A stretch of 64,000 nucleotides of DNA from Nocardia acididurans (GTDB lineage: Bacteria > Actinomycetota > Actinomycetes > Mycobacteriales > Mycobacteriaceae). The DNA is taken from contig NZ_JAERRJ010000012.1 of NCBI RefSeq assembly GCF_016741815.1, positions 186,001 to 250,000 on the forward strand, given 5' to 3'. The notes below the pieces were generated by a model. That model had not been told where the DNA came from. It searched no databases and was given only the letters and a program-made list of their open reading frames with translations. The translations under genes and the position numbers were made by a program. This document shows, piece after piece, positions 17,281 through 26,703 of the stretch. Each line of letters begins with the position of its first letter. The stretch's first letter is position 1.

Positions 17281-17946
17281 TTACTTCTGGGCGCTGAGCT
17301 TGCGGTATCCGAAGACCTGATCGACGATTCCGTACTCCTTGGCCTCGTCGGCCGACAGGATCTTGTCGCGGTCGGTGTCCTTACGGATTTCTTCCGGGGA
17401 CTTGTTGGTGTGCCGCGACAGAGTGTTCTCCATGAGCGAGCGCATCCGCTCGATCTCCTTGGCCACGATCTCCATATCGGAGAACTGACCGTAGGCGCCC
17501 TCCATGGCGGGCTGGTGGATCAGCACGCGCGCGTTGGGCAGGCAAGCCCGCTTGCCGGGGGTGCCGGCGGCCAGCAGGATGGCCGCCGCGGAGGCCGCCT
17601 CACCGAGGCAGACGGTGGCGACGTCGGCGCGCACGTACTGCATGGTGTCGTAGATGGCCATGAGCGCGGTGAACGAGCCACCGGGCGAGTTGATGTACAT
17701 GGTGATGTCGCGGTCCGGATCCTGCGACTCCAGCACCAGCAGCTGCGCCATGATGTCGTTGGCCGACAGCTCGTCCACCTGGCTGCCGAGGAAGATGATG
17801 CGCTCCTCGAACAGCTTGTTGTACGGGTCGGTGGTCTTGACACCGAAGGTGGTCTGCTCGGTGTACTGCGGCAGGTAGCGGGCGCGCGACTCGGGTGCGC
17901 CGCCGTACGGGTAGGCGGTGCCGCCGGGACGGATCAGATTTTCCAT
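17281..17946 (-). CDS. clpP2: ATP-dependent Clp protease proteolytic subunit ClpP2
   Basis: A 221-residue ClpP subunit with its catalytic triad intact: S119 in GEAASA, H144 in LIHQP and D190 in RKDTDRD. The N-terminal extension (MENLIRPGG) is typical of actinobacterial ClpP2, which forms the mixed ClpP1-ClpP2 tetradecamer. GGAG lies 5 bases before the ATG. It sits 49 bases downstream of clpP1 in the same operon. Confidence 0.97.
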   Translation of the reverse strand: MENLIRPGGTAYPYGGAPESRARYLPQYTEQTTFGVKTTDPYNKLFEERIIFLGSQVDELSANDIMAQLLVLESQDPDRDITMYINSPGGSFTALMAIYDTMQYVRADVATVCLGEAASAAAILLAAGTPGKRACLPNARVLIHQPAMEGAYGQFSDMEIVAKEIERMRSLMENTLSRHTNKSPEEIRKDTDRDKILSADEAKEYGIVDQVFGYRKLSAQK

Positions 17947-17995
17947 GTCGTCTCCAAAGTCGATGGGGGCTCGAGGATTTCGCAGCCGGAGGGGA

Positions 17996-18607
17996 TCAGG
18001 CGACGCCGACGGACTGCGGGGCGCGGTTGACCACGTGGTCGATGAAGCCGTACTCCTTGGCCTGCTCCGCGGTGAACCAGCGGTCACGGTCGGAATCCTC
18101 GGTGATCTGCTCGATCGACTTGCCGGTGTGCTGGGACTGCAGCTGGGTGAGCGTCTTCTTCATGACGACGTGCTGCTCGGCCAGGATGGCGATCTCGGCG
18201 GCGGTACCGCGCAGGCCGCCCAGCGGCTGGTGCATCATGATGCGGGTGTGCGGCAGCGCGAAGCGCTTGCCCTTGGCGCCCGCGGCAAGCAGGAACTGAC
18301 CCATGGAGGCGCACAGGCCCATGCCGTAGGTGGCGATGTCGCAGGGGGCGTACTGCATGGTGTCGTAGAGGGCCATGCCCGCGTCGACCGAACCACCCGG
18401 GGAGTTGATGTAGAGGTGGATGTCGCGCTCGGGGTCTTCGGCCGAGAGCAGCAGGATCTGCGCGCACAGCTTGTTGGTGATGTCGTCGTCCACCTGCGTG
18501 CCCAGGAAGATGATGCGCGACCGCAGCAGGCGCTCGTACACCGAATCACTGAGGTTCAGTCCAGCAGTCGCGGATGTCATCTGCACCCCTGCCTGATTGA
18601 TTGTCAC
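17996..18607 (-). CDS. clpP1: ATP-dependent Clp protease proteolytic subunit ClpP1
   Basis: ClpP subunit of 203 residues from the GTG at 18607, or 194 from the ATG at 18580, which has AGGGG in front. The triad is complete: S101 in GLCASMGQ, H126 in MMHQP and D171. It partners with ClpP2 to make the housekeeping protease that is essential in mycobacteria. Promoter sequence lies in the 205-base gap after the tig terminator; only a poor match to the ClgR box was seen there. Confidence 0.97.
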   Translation of the reverse strand: MTINQAGVQMTSATAGLNLSDSVYERLLRSRIIFLGTQVDDDITNKLCAQILLLSAEDPERDIHLYINSPGGSVDAGMALYDTMQYAPCDIATYGMGLCASMGQFLLAAGAKGKRFALPHTRIMMHQPLGGLRGTAAEIAILAEQHVVMKKTLTQLQSQHTGKSIEQITEDSDRDRWFTAEQAKEYGFIDHVVNRAPQSVGVA

Positions 18608-18673
18608 GGATACCTGCCCTCTCTCAACGGCTCGGTTAACAAGCCCCTACTGATTCGCTGACACAAACCCTAA

Positions 18674-18715
18674 CGAAGCAGGGCGGCACCGAACTCCCGG
18701 TACCGCCCTGCTTCG
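18674..18715 (-). terminator. Hairpin terminator after tig
   Basis: Arms CGAAGCAGGGCGG and CCGCCCTGCTTCG (13 bp) about 100 bases downstream of the trigger factor stop and ahead of clpP1. It would separate tig from the clpP operon. Confidence 0.7.
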
Positions 18716-18812
18716 CTCACAGCGCAAAACTACAGCGCGCTGCCGTGACCCGTCGCCCGGGGCTCTCCGGCATGTTGTCGCAGAGCCCTCGGACGCAGGT
18801 CATGTGTAGTTC

Positions 18813-20213
18813 TTACTTGGCCTCGGTCTCGGCGGCGTCGGCGACCTCGGCGAGCTCCTGGGCGGAGACCTCTTCAACCTCTTCGGCCGGAGTGCCGAAC
18901 ATCTCGGCGGTGTCCACGGTGTTGCCGGCGGTGTCGGTGACGGTCGCCTTGATGACCACACCGGCCAGCGCCTTGCCGCGACGGACGTCGGCGAAGACCG
19001 CGCCGAGCTGACCGGCCTGCTGGATCTGCTGGATGAACTGATCGGGCGACATGCCGTAGCGCTGCGCCTGGAAGATGATCCGCTCGTACAGCTCGTCCTG
19101 GCCGACCTGGGTGTTCTCGGCCTCGGCGACGGTGTCCAGCAGCAGCTGGGTCTTGACCGACTTCTCGGCGGCCTGCTTGGTGTCGGCCTTGAACTCGTCG
19201 AGCGAGGAGCCCTGCGCCTCGAGCGCCTCGGCCAGCTTGGCCTCATCGTGGTCGAAGCCGTGCACGGCGTCGTGCTCGACGGCGTCGATCTCGGCCTGGA
19301 CGACCTTCTCGGGCAGCGGGATCTCGGTGGCCTCGAGCAGGGCCTCGAGCACCTTGTCGCGGATGTCGCCGGCCTGCTGCACCTTCTTGACGCGCTCGAC
19401 GCGGCCCTTGAGGTCGCTCTTCAGCTCGTCGATGGTGTCGAATTCGCTTGCCAGCTGGGCGAAGTCGTCATCGGCCTCGGGCAGCTCGCGCTCCTTGACC
19501 GACTGCACGGTCACGGTGATGACGGCTTCCTTGCCCGCGTGCTCGCCGGCGACCAGCTTGGAGGTGAAGTCCTTGGACTCGCCCTCCTTCAGGCCGATCA
19601 GGGTCTCGTCGAGGCCCTCGATGAGCTGGCCGGAGCCGACCTCGTGGGACAGGCCGGTGGTGCTGGCCTCCTCGACGGCCTCGCCGTCGACGGTGGCGGT
19701 CAGGTCGATGGAGACGAAGTCGCCGTTCTCGATGGCCCGCTCGACGCCCTTGAGGGTGCCGAAGCGCTGGCGCAGCGAGGTCAGCTGCTCCTCGATGTCG
19801 GCGTCGGTGATCTCGATCGGATCGACGGTGACGGCGATCTTGTCGTACTCGGGGAGGGTGATCTCCGGGCGAACGTCGACCTCGGCCTTGAACGCCAGCT
19901 CCTGGCCGTCCTCGATCTTGGTGATCTCGATCTCCGGCTGGCCGATGACCTTCAGCTCCTCGGCCATGACGGCCTCGCTGTAGCGCTTGGGCAGCACGTC
20001 GTTGACGACCTGCTCCAGGACCGCGCCGCGGCCCAGACGGGCCTCGAGGAGCTTGGCCGGGGCCTTGCCCGGACGGAAGCCCGGAATCCGGACCTGCGAG
20101 GCCAGCGCCTTGTAGGCCTTGTCGAAGTCCGGCTTCAGCTCCTCGAAGGGCACCTCGACATTGATGCGGACCCGGGTCGGGCTCAGCTGCTCGACGGTGC
20201 TCTTCACGGACAT
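18813..20213 (-). CDS. tig: Trigger factor
   Basis: A 466-residue ribosome-associated chaperone and peptidyl-prolyl isomerase. It has the N-terminal ribosome-binding segment with the signature RIPGFRPGKAP (about 42-52), a central FKBP-like PPIase domain with the DFVSIDLTATVDGE stretch, and a C-terminal helical chaperone domain. It ends in an acidic Ala/Glu-rich tail. AAGGAG lies upstream of the ATG. It belongs to the conserved tig-clpP1-clpP2-clpX neighbourhood but has its own terminator. Confidence 0.97.
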   Translation of the reverse strand: MSVKSTVEQLSPTRVRINVEVPFEELKPDFDKAYKALASQVRIPGFRPGKAPAKLLEARLGRGAVLEQVVNDVLPKRYSEAVMAEELKVIGQPEIEITKIEDGQELAFKAEVDVRPEITLPEYDKIAVTVDPIEITDADIEEQLTSLRQRFGTLKGVERAIENGDFVSIDLTATVDGEAVEEASTTGLSHEVGSGQLIEGLDETLIGLKEGESKDFTSKLVAGEHAGKEAVITVTVQSVKERELPEADDDFAQLASEFDTIDELKSDLKGRVERVKKVQQAGDIRDKVLEALLEATEIPLPEKVVQAEIDAVEHDAVHGFDHDEAKLAEALEAQGSSLDEFKADTKQAAEKSVKTQLLLDTVAEAENTQVGQDELYERIIFQAQRYGMSPDQFIQQIQQAGQLGAVFADVRRGKALAGVVIKATVTDTAGNTVDTAEMFGTPAEEVEEVSAQELAEVADAAETEAK

Positions 20214-20319
20214 GCTCCTTGTTCGTAGTTCATGGTTGACGTCTAGGTTCCCCCCGAACGCATCCCGACCAGGTTAGTCGAGGGCGTCCGGGGCGATGAA
20301 ACCCGGTCGTGACTTGCGG

Positions 20320-20880
20320 TCAGCCGACCTTGACGGCGTCGGTGACGAAGACCAGCGTCTCGTTGGGCTGTATACCGCGCCCGCCCGCACCGTAACCCAG
20401 GTCCGGCGGGATGATCAGCAGTCGCCGGCTGCCCTGCTGCACGCCGACCAACCCCTGGTCCCAGCCCTGAATGACCTGGCCACCCCCGAGGGTGAGAGTG
20501 AACGGCTTGCCCCGATCGAAGGAGCTGTCCAGCTTCTTCTTGTCCGACCAGGTGATCAGCGTGTAGTTCATCTCGAGCGGCTGCCCCACGGCCGCCGCCG
20601 GGCCACTGCCCACCTCGAGATCCTTCACGATCAGCTGCGTCGGCGGATCACACGAATCCGGAATCGTGATGGTCGGCGCAACCCCGAACCCACCCTCGAC
20701 CCCGATGTCCTCGGCCGTGCACTCCTTGCCGATCTTCTGCTTCGCGACGGTCGGCCCCGCGGTCTGCGCATTGGCCTTCGTGGTCGACGTAGCCGACGCC
20801 GTATTGTCGTCGCCCCCACCGCAGCCCGCCAGCACCAACGCCGCAGCCGCCACCACGCAAACCTTGCCCATCAACCGCAT
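20320..20880 (-). CDS. FKBP-type peptidyl-prolyl isomerase lipoprotein
   Basis: A 186-residue exported protein. The signal peptide ends in the lipobox LAGC (C19-20 region), so it is predicted to be lipid-anchored outside the membrane. The C-terminal ~105 residues are an FKBP domain with MNYTLITW, VIQGWDQGLVG and LIIPPDLGYG, the usual active-site segments. Four cysteines in total include one pair in the linker that might form a disulfide. It lies just upstream of tig on the same strand but is separately spaced. Confidence 0.92.
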   Translation of the reverse strand: MRLMGKVCVVAAAALVLAGCGGGDDNTASATSTTKANAQTAGPTVAKQKIGKECTAEDIGVEGGFGVAPTITIPDSCDPPTQLIVKDLEVGSGPAAAVGQPLEMNYTLITWSDKKKLDSSFDRGKPFTLTLGGGQVIQGWDQGLVGVQQGSRRLLIIPPDLGYGAGGRGIQPNETLVFVTDAVKVG

Positions 20881-21070
20881 TCCCGCTCCTCCATCGCCGA
20901 GTCCGGGGCTGCCGCAAGGCTTTGCGGCGCCGCCGCGAACCTACCCGACGAGTGCGGGGTCCTGCCGGGGACCGCCGGGTACGGTGACTGTCACTGATAC
21001 GGGGAGGTCGGTTCATGACACAGGCCGAAATTGGTTTGCCGAGGTGGGGGACGTACGGGAGCATCTCAGA

Positions 21071-22570
21071 GTGCTGCTGACAATTACCTGTACTCGTCCT
21101 GACGGCGCCGCGTGGGCGGCCTCGGATCTTGGGTACCTGCTGCACAAAAACCCTTCGCGCATACAGGCTTTCGAGCAGTCGTACGGGGTGGCGCAGGTGC
21201 TGTATCCGGAGGCTTCCGAGGAGAGATGTACGGCGGCGCTGCTGTTGGAGATCGATCCGGTGCGGCTGGTGCGCGGGAAGGCGAAGGGAACACCGGAATT
21301 CAGTCTGGCGCAGTATGTGAACGACCGGCCGTATGCGGCGTCGTCGTTGCTGGCGGTGGCGATTTCCACGGTGTTCGGGTCCGCGCTGCACGGGCGGTGC
21401 AAGCAGCGGCCGGAACTGGCCGAGACCGCGCTGCCGTTGCGGATCGAGCTGCCGGCGGTGCCGTGCCGGGGCGGGGTCGAGACGGTGGAGCGGGTGTTCG
21501 CGCCGCTCGGGTGGGAGGTGCGAGCCACTCCCCTGCCCTTGGATCCGGCGTTTCCGGAGTGGGGTGACTCGCACTATGTGCGGCTGGAGCTCACCGGCAC
21601 GCTGCGGCTGGCGGATGCGCTGTCGCATCTGTATGTGCTGCTGCCGGTGCTGGACGGGGGTAAGCACTACTGGCTGGACTCCACCGAGATCGACAAGCTG
21701 CTGCGGGTCGGTGAGGGCTGGCTGGTCGGGCATCCGGAGCGGGAGTGGATCACGCGGCGGTATCTGAACCGGCGGCATGCGCTGGTGCAGGACGCGCTGG
21801 CCCGGCTGGCCGAACTCGACGACCTCGAACCCGAGCAGCTCGGCGCGGTGGATGACACCGACGACGAGACCACCGATGCCGACGCTTCCGCGGCGGCCGA
21901 CGAGCCTGTCACAGGTGGCGAGCAGGAGGTGCGGCCGCCGTCGCTGGCCGTGCTGCGGCGGGCAACCGTGCTGAACGCCCTGCGCGAGGCCGGGGCGAAC
22001 CGGGTGCTCGATCTCGGGTGCGGGCAGGGTGCGCTGCTGCGGGAAATGGTGGCGGACAAGGCGTTCACGGAGATCGTGGGCATCGACGTGTCGGTGCTGG
22101 CGCTGCGGATCGCACAGCGGCGGATGCGACGGCTGCCGGAGTGGCAGTCGAAGCGGGTCACGCTGCGGCAGGGCGCGCTGACGTATACCGATGCCTCGCT
22201 GCGCGGATATGACGCCGCGGTACTCATGGAGGTGATCGAGCATGTGGACGCGCCTCGGCTCGGGGCGCTCGAACATGCGGTATTCGGTTCCGCCGCACCG
22301 GGATCCGTGGTCGTGACCACCCCGAACGGTGAGTACAACGTGCGCTACGAAGGCATGACGCCGGGCGCGTTCCGGCATTCGGATCATCGATTCGAGTGGA
22401 GCCGTGCGGAATTCGCCGCCTGGGCGCATCGGGTCGGTGAAACCTACGGGTACACGGTGCGATTCGAGCCGGTCGGCCCCGTCGACGCCGAACTGGGCGC
22501 GTCCACACAGATGGCGGTGTTCACCAAGGGCATCGCCGCCACCGACAGCGATACGAAAGGAGCCGCGTAA
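21071..22570 (+). CDS. hen1: Hen1 3'-terminal RNA ribose 2'-O-methyltransferase
   Basis: A 499-residue bacterial Hen1. The N-terminal domain begins VLLTIT...DLGYLLHKNP, a segment characteristic of the family, and the C-terminal methyltransferase has the SAM loop VLDLGCGQG and the metal-binding EVIEHV (E387, E390, H391). It 2'-O-methylates the repaired RNA end so the same ribotoxin cannot cut again. The GTG at 21071 is preferred: it begins exactly at the conserved N terminus and has GGGAG 8 bases upstream. Its stop overlaps the pnkp ATG (TAATG). Confidence 0.95.
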   Translation: MLLTITCTRPDGAAWAASDLGYLLHKNPSRIQAFEQSYGVAQVLYPEASEERCTAALLLEIDPVRLVRGKAKGTPEFSLAQYVNDRPYAASSLLAVAISTVFGSALHGRCKQRPELAETALPLRIELPAVPCRGGVETVERVFAPLGWEVRATPLPLDPAFPEWGDSHYVRLELTGTLRLADALSHLYVLLPVLDGGKHYWLDSTEIDKLLRVGEGWLVGHPEREWITRRYLNRRHALVQDALARLAELDDLEPEQLGAVDDTDDETTDADASAAADEPVTGGEQEVRPPSLAVLRRATVLNALREAGANRVLDLGCGQGALLREMVADKAFTEIVGIDVSVLALRIAQRRMRRLPEWQSKRVTLRQGALTYTDASLRGYDAAVLMEVIEHVDAPRLGALEHAVFGSAAPGSVVVTTPNGEYNVRYEGMTPGAFRHSDHRFEWSRAEFAAWAHRVGETYGYTVRFEPVGPVDAELGASTQMAVFTKGIAATDSDTKGAA

Positions 22571-25146
22571 TGGCTGAGCTGTCCGTACCGGTCCTGTCGC
22601 TGGTCGTCCTGATCGGCAGTACCGGATCCGGGAAATCCACGTTCGCGCACAAGCACTTCCGGTCGACGGCGGTGCTGTCCTCGGACGCCTATCGCGGGCT
22701 GGTGAGCGATGATGAGAGCGATCAGTCCGCCACCGACGACGCCTTCGCCCTGCTGCACCATGTGGCGGGCGTGCGACTGCGGCGCGGGCTGCGCACCGTC
22801 ATCGACGCCACCAATGTGCAGCCGAAGGCCCGGCAGGAGCTGATCGCGCTGGCCCGCGCCCACGATGTGCTGCCGGTGGCGATCGTGCTCGACGTGCCCG
22901 AAAAGGTGTGCGTGGAACGCAATGCCGCCCGGGTGGAGCGCGCCGATCTCGGCCCGCACGTGGTGGCCCGCCATCAGCGCGATATGCGTCGCAGCCTGAA
23001 ATTCCTGGAGCGCGAAGGCTTCCGGCGCGTGCACGTGCTGCGCGGCGTCGAGGAGATCGACGCGGCCACCATCGTGGACGAACGGCTGTGGAACGATCGC
23101 CGCGACCTCACCGGCCCGTTCGACGTGATCGGCGACGTGCACGGCTGCCGCAGCGAACTGGAGTCGCTGCTGGGTGAACTCGGTTACGAGCTGGAGCGCG
23201 ACGCTTCGGACCGCCCGGTGAACGCCCGCCACCCGCAGGGCCGCACCGCCGTGTTCGTCGGCGACCTGGTGGACCGCGGCCCGGACACCCCGGGCGTGCT
23301 GCGCCTGGTCATGGGCATGGTGCAGGCCGGAAACGCGCTGTGCGTCACCGGCAATCACGAGTTCAAGCTGATCCGCGCCCTGGACGGCCGCAAGGTGAAG
23401 ACCACGCACGGCCTGGCCGAGTCGCTGGCGCAGCTGGAGCGCGAGGACGACGAGTTCCGCAAGGCCGCACACGAATTCATGCGCGGCCTGATCAGCCACT
23501 ACGCGCTGGACGACGGCAGGCTGGTGGTCGCGCACGCGGGCCTGAAGGAGGAGTACCACGGCCGCGCCTCGGGCCGGGTGCGCGAGTTCGCCATGTACGG
23601 CGAATCCACCGGTGAGACCGACGAATACGGTCTGCCGGTGCGTTATCCGTGGGCCAACGACTACCGCGGCAAGGCGCTGGTGCTCTACGGCCACACGCCG
23701 ATGGCGGAACTGGTGTGGGTGAACAACACCCTCTGCCTGGATACCGGCGCGGTGTTCGGCGGCCGCCTGACGGCCCTGCGCTACCCGGAGCGGGAGCCGG
23801 TTTCGGTTCCGGCCGAACAGGTTTGGTACGAGCCGGTGCGCCCGCTGGAAACGCCCACTGTCATCCCCGGCGAGGGGGTCGTCTACCGCGACCCGGGTGT
23901 CCTCGACCTGGACGACGTTCTCGGCCGCCGCGTGGTGCAGACGCGTCACCTCGGCCGGGTCGGCGTGCAGGAGGACGCGGCGGCCGCGGCGCTCGAGGTG
24001 ATGAGCCGCTTCGCGGTCGACCCGCGCTGGCTGGTGTACCTGCCGCCCACCATGTCGCCCTGTGCGACATCGGAATTGGACGGCTACCTGGAGCATCCCG
24101 CGCAGGCGTTCGAGTACTACCGCTCCGAGGGCGTGCCGACCGTGGTGTGCGAGGAGAAGCACATGGGTTCGCGCGCCGTCGTCCTGGTGACCCGTTCGGC
24201 GGAGGCGGCCCGGCACCGCTTCGGCGTCGACGACGGCAGTACCGGCGCGGTCTACACCCGCACCGGCCGCCCGTTCTTCGACGATCCGGCGCAGACCGAG
24301 GCCCTGCTGGCCAAGGTCCGCGCCGCCGCCGAAACCTCCGGTCTCTTCGACGAATTCGGCTCGGACTGGCTGCTGCTGGACACCGAACTGATGCCGTGGT
24401 CGGCCAAGGCCGTCGGCCTGCTGCGCAATCAGTACGCGGCGGTGGGCGCGGCGGCCCGCTCCTCGCTCGGCGCGGCGGAGCAGGTCCTGGCCGCGACCGC
24501 CGAACGGGGTTTGGACGTAGCCGAACTCGCCGCCCGCACGCGCTCCCGCGCCGCTGACGCGGACGCCTTCACCGCCGCCTACGGCCGCTACTGCTGGCCC
24601 GTGGACGGCCTCGACGGCATCCGCCTGGCCCCGTTCCAGATCCTCGCTGCGCACGACGCGAACTTCGCTGTGCGCGAACACGACTGGCACCTGGAGCGGA
24701 TCGACCGCCTGGTCGCCGCCGACCCGGGTACGTTCACGCCCACCCGCCGCATGGTGGTCGATCTGGACGCGCCCGACGGCGAGGCCGTGGCCACCGCGTG
24801 GTGGACCGAGCTCACCGCGGCGGGCGGCGAGGGCATGGTCGTCAAGCCCCTCGCGTCCCTGGTATCGGGTGCCACCCGCAGCGGCCGCCCGGTCCAGCCG
24901 GGCGTGAAATGCCGTGGCCCGGAATACCTCCGGATCATCTACGGCCCGGAGTACCTGGAGCCCGCCAACCTCGGCCGGCTGCGCCGGCGCGGCCTGGGCG
25001 GCAAACGCTCCCTGGCGCTGCGTGAATACGCCCTGGGTCTGGAGGCCCTGGACCGCTTCACCACCGGCGAGCCGCTGTGGCGCGTCCACGAAGCCGTCTT
25101 CGCGGTCCTGGCTCTGGAGACGGAACCGGTGGACCCGCGCCTGTGA
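22570..25146 (+). CDS. pnkp: Polynucleotide kinase-phosphatase-ligase Pnkp
   Basis: An 858-residue three-domain RNA end-healing and sealing enzyme. The kinase P-loop GSTGSGKST is at 16-24; the metallophosphatase motifs are DVHGC (from 189), GDLVDRGPD and GNHE; the C-terminal adenylyltransferase/ligase motif KHMGSR has its nucleophile at K530. Together with Hen1 it forms the Pnkp-Hen1 heterotetramer that repairs ribotoxin-cleaved tRNA. It overlaps hen1 by one base. No RNA toxin or antitoxin gene is visible nearby. Confidence 0.96.
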   Translation: MAELSVPVLSLVVLIGSTGSGKSTFAHKHFRSTAVLSSDAYRGLVSDDESDQSATDDAFALLHHVAGVRLRRGLRTVIDATNVQPKARQELIALARAHDVLPVAIVLDVPEKVCVERNAARVERADLGPHVVARHQRDMRRSLKFLEREGFRRVHVLRGVEEIDAATIVDERLWNDRRDLTGPFDVIGDVHGCRSELESLLGELGYELERDASDRPVNARHPQGRTAVFVGDLVDRGPDTPGVLRLVMGMVQAGNALCVTGNHEFKLIRALDGRKVKTTHGLAESLAQLEREDDEFRKAAHEFMRGLISHYALDDGRLVVAHAGLKEEYHGRASGRVREFAMYGESTGETDEYGLPVRYPWANDYRGKALVLYGHTPMAELVWVNNTLCLDTGAVFGGRLTALRYPEREPVSVPAEQVWYEPVRPLETPTVIPGEGVVYRDPGVLDLDDVLGRRVVQTRHLGRVGVQEDAAAAALEVMSRFAVDPRWLVYLPPTMSPCATSELDGYLEHPAQAFEYYRSEGVPTVVCEEKHMGSRAVVLVTRSAEAARHRFGVDDGSTGAVYTRTGRPFFDDPAQTEALLAKVRAAAETSGLFDEFGSDWLLLDTELMPWSAKAVGLLRNQYAAVGAAARSSLGAAEQVLAATAERGLDVAELAARTRSRAADADAFTAAYGRYCWPVDGLDGIRLAPFQILAAHDANFAVREHDWHLERIDRLVAADPGTFTPTRRMVVDLDAPDGEAVATAWWTELTAAGGEGMVVKPLASLVSGATRSGRPVQPGVKCRGPEYLRIIYGPEYLEPANLGRLRRRGLGGKRSLALREYALGLEALDRFTTGEPLWRVHEAVFAVLALETEPVDPRL

Positions 25147-25173
25147 GGACGAACGAGCCCGCCGCTGGAAACG

Positions 25174-25890
25174 CTATGCGGCGGGCGGGGTCAGACCGAA
25201 GGAGCGGATGAGCGCGTTGACCTCGTTGCGGTAGAGCTTTTCGGGGTTGGTGGTCTGCGCGCCGAGGTTGCCGCGGATCTCGAGGTGGACGAGCCCGTGC
25301 AGGTGGCCCCAGATGCGCAGGGCCACCGCGATCACCGCGGGCGGCAGGTCGGGGAATTCGGCGCGGAATTCGTCGGCGAGGGTGGTGTCGAAGTCGGACC
25401 AGTCGAAACCGTATGTCTCGTAGAGGGGTTCGGCGGTCGGCCAGGCGGCGGCGGCCAGTTCGGTGAGCCCGGCGCAGACGCGGTGTTCGGCTTCGGGGGC
25501 GGCGCCACCGGCGGGGGGCTGGTAGCCGGGGACGGGGTCACCGTAGATGAGCCGGAAGCCTTCCGGGTTGGTCCGTGACCAGTCGCGGAAGGCGCAGGCC
25601 CAGGCCATGATTCGGCCGGAGGCGTCGGCGATGGGCCGAGCGTCGCGGGCGGTGATCACGCGATCGGCGAGTTCGCCGTAGACATCGGCGATGAGCGCCG
25701 TGACCAGATCGTCGCGGGTGGCGAAGTAGCTGTAGACCGCATTGGCCGTCATACCCATCTCGCGGGCGATGGCCCGCAGGGTGATGGCTCCCGGCCCGCT
25801 CACGGCCATGAGCCGCAGGGCCGTGTCTTTGATCTCGGCCGTCGTCTCGGTGCGACGGCGTTCGCGTCGGGTCGGTGTCGCTGTTGCCAC
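25174..25890 (-). CDS. TetR-family transcriptional regulator
   Basis: A 238-residue regulator. The N-terminal HTH (about 17-63) reads TLRAIAREMGMTANAVYSYFATRDDLVTA, and the C-terminal ligand domain has the LRIWGHLHGLVHLE stretch found in a common actinobacterial TetR subgroup. It is divergent from an NAD(P)-binding protein gene with 99 bases between the starts; an imperfect palindrome there is a candidate operator. The inducer is unknown. Confidence 0.93.
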   Translation of the reverse strand: MATATPTRRERRRTETTAEIKDTALRLMAVSGPGAITLRAIAREMGMTANAVYSYFATRDDLVTALIADVYGELADRVITARDARPIADASGRIMAWACAFRDWSRTNPEGFRLIYGDPVPGYQPPAGGAAPEAEHRVCAGLTELAAAAWPTAEPLYETYGFDWSDFDTTLADEFRAEFPDLPPAVIAVALRIWGHLHGLVHLEIRGNLGAQTTNPEKLYRNEVNALIRSFGLTPPAA

Positions 25891-25914
25891 CCCCTCACCC
25901 TACAACGCCGTGCG

Positions 25915-25955
25915 AAAACCATACGTTGCGCAAAAACTGCACGGCGTATAGTTTT
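25915..25955. promoter_or_regulatory. Candidate TetR operator in divergent promoter
   Basis: Arms AAAACCATACG (25915-25925) and CGTATAGTTTT (25945-25955) are complementary at 10 of 11 positions across a 19-base spacer. The AT-rich arms stand out in this GC-rich sequence and lie between the divergent TetR and NAD(P)-binding genes. Confidence 0.55.
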
Positions 25956-25989
25956 CTCACGTCGTTCCCGCACAGTGTCAGGAGTAACC

Positions 25990-26688
25990 ATGTTCATCGG
26001 AGTCATCGGCGCGACGGGCAGCATCGGGCAGCGCGTGGTCGCCGAGGCGCTGGCGCGCGACCATCACGTACGGGCCTTCACTCGCGATATCGCCCAGGCG
26101 AACGCGACGCACCCGAATCTGACGTGGGCGAGCCTGGACATCTTCGACAGCGCGGCCGTCGCCGCACATCTCCCCGGCCTCGACGTGCTCGTCAGCTGCT
26201 ACCAACCCGGCAATGCCGCAAAGGATTTCGCGGATACGGTGGCGCGGTCGGTGGCGGATCCCACCGTGTACGCCACCGCCGCGCGTTCACTGCTCACGGC
26301 CCTGGACACCTATCCGCGCACCCGGCTCCTCGTGGTCGGCGGTGCGGGCAGCCTCGAACACGCGCCCGGCCGGGTGCCCGCCGACGACGAAGACCTCGCC
26401 GAAAGCCTCGCCGAACTGGGCATTCCCGGTGAATACGCGGTCGCGGTGCGCGGTCATCGGGAGGCCCTGAACGTGCTGCGCACCTCGAACCGCCGCTGGA
26501 CCTATTTCAGCCCCGCCGCCCTGATCGCCCCCGGCGAGCGCACCGGCCGCTTCCGGCTCGGCACCGATCAGCAGATCGCCGATGCGGACGGCCACAGCCG
26601 AATCTCCATGGAGGACGCCGCGATCGCACTGCTCGACGAGGCCGAACTCCCGCGATTCGTGCAGCGCCGCTTCACGATCGGTTATTGA
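25990..26688 (+). CDS. NmrA/SDR-like NAD(P)-binding protein
   Basis: A 232-residue atypical short-chain dehydrogenase with the N-terminal Rossmann motif GATGSIGQRV. It has the LVVGGAGSLEHAPG segment of the NAD(P)H-binding YwnB/BVR-B-like group and lacks an obvious YxxxK catalytic pair in the canonical position. AGGAG is 6 bases before the ATG. It is probably controlled by the divergent TetR gene. The substrate is unknown. Confidence 0.88.
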   Translation: MFIGVIGATGSIGQRVVAEALARDHHVRAFTRDIAQANATHPNLTWASLDIFDSAAVAAHLPGLDVLVSCYQPGNAAKDFADTVARSVADPTVYATAARSLLTALDTYPRTRLLVVGGAGSLEHAPGRVPADDEDLAESLAELGIPGEYAVAVRGHREALNVLRTSNRRWTYFSPAALIAPGERTGRFRLGTDQQIADADGHSRISMEDAAIALLDEAELPRFVQRRFTIGY

Positions 26689-26703
26689 TCGCGGCGAGCC
26701 GAT

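Noticed and set aside
22444..25089. 881-codon frame antisense to pnkp
   Set aside because: Same composition artefact; Pnkp motifs are on the plus strand.
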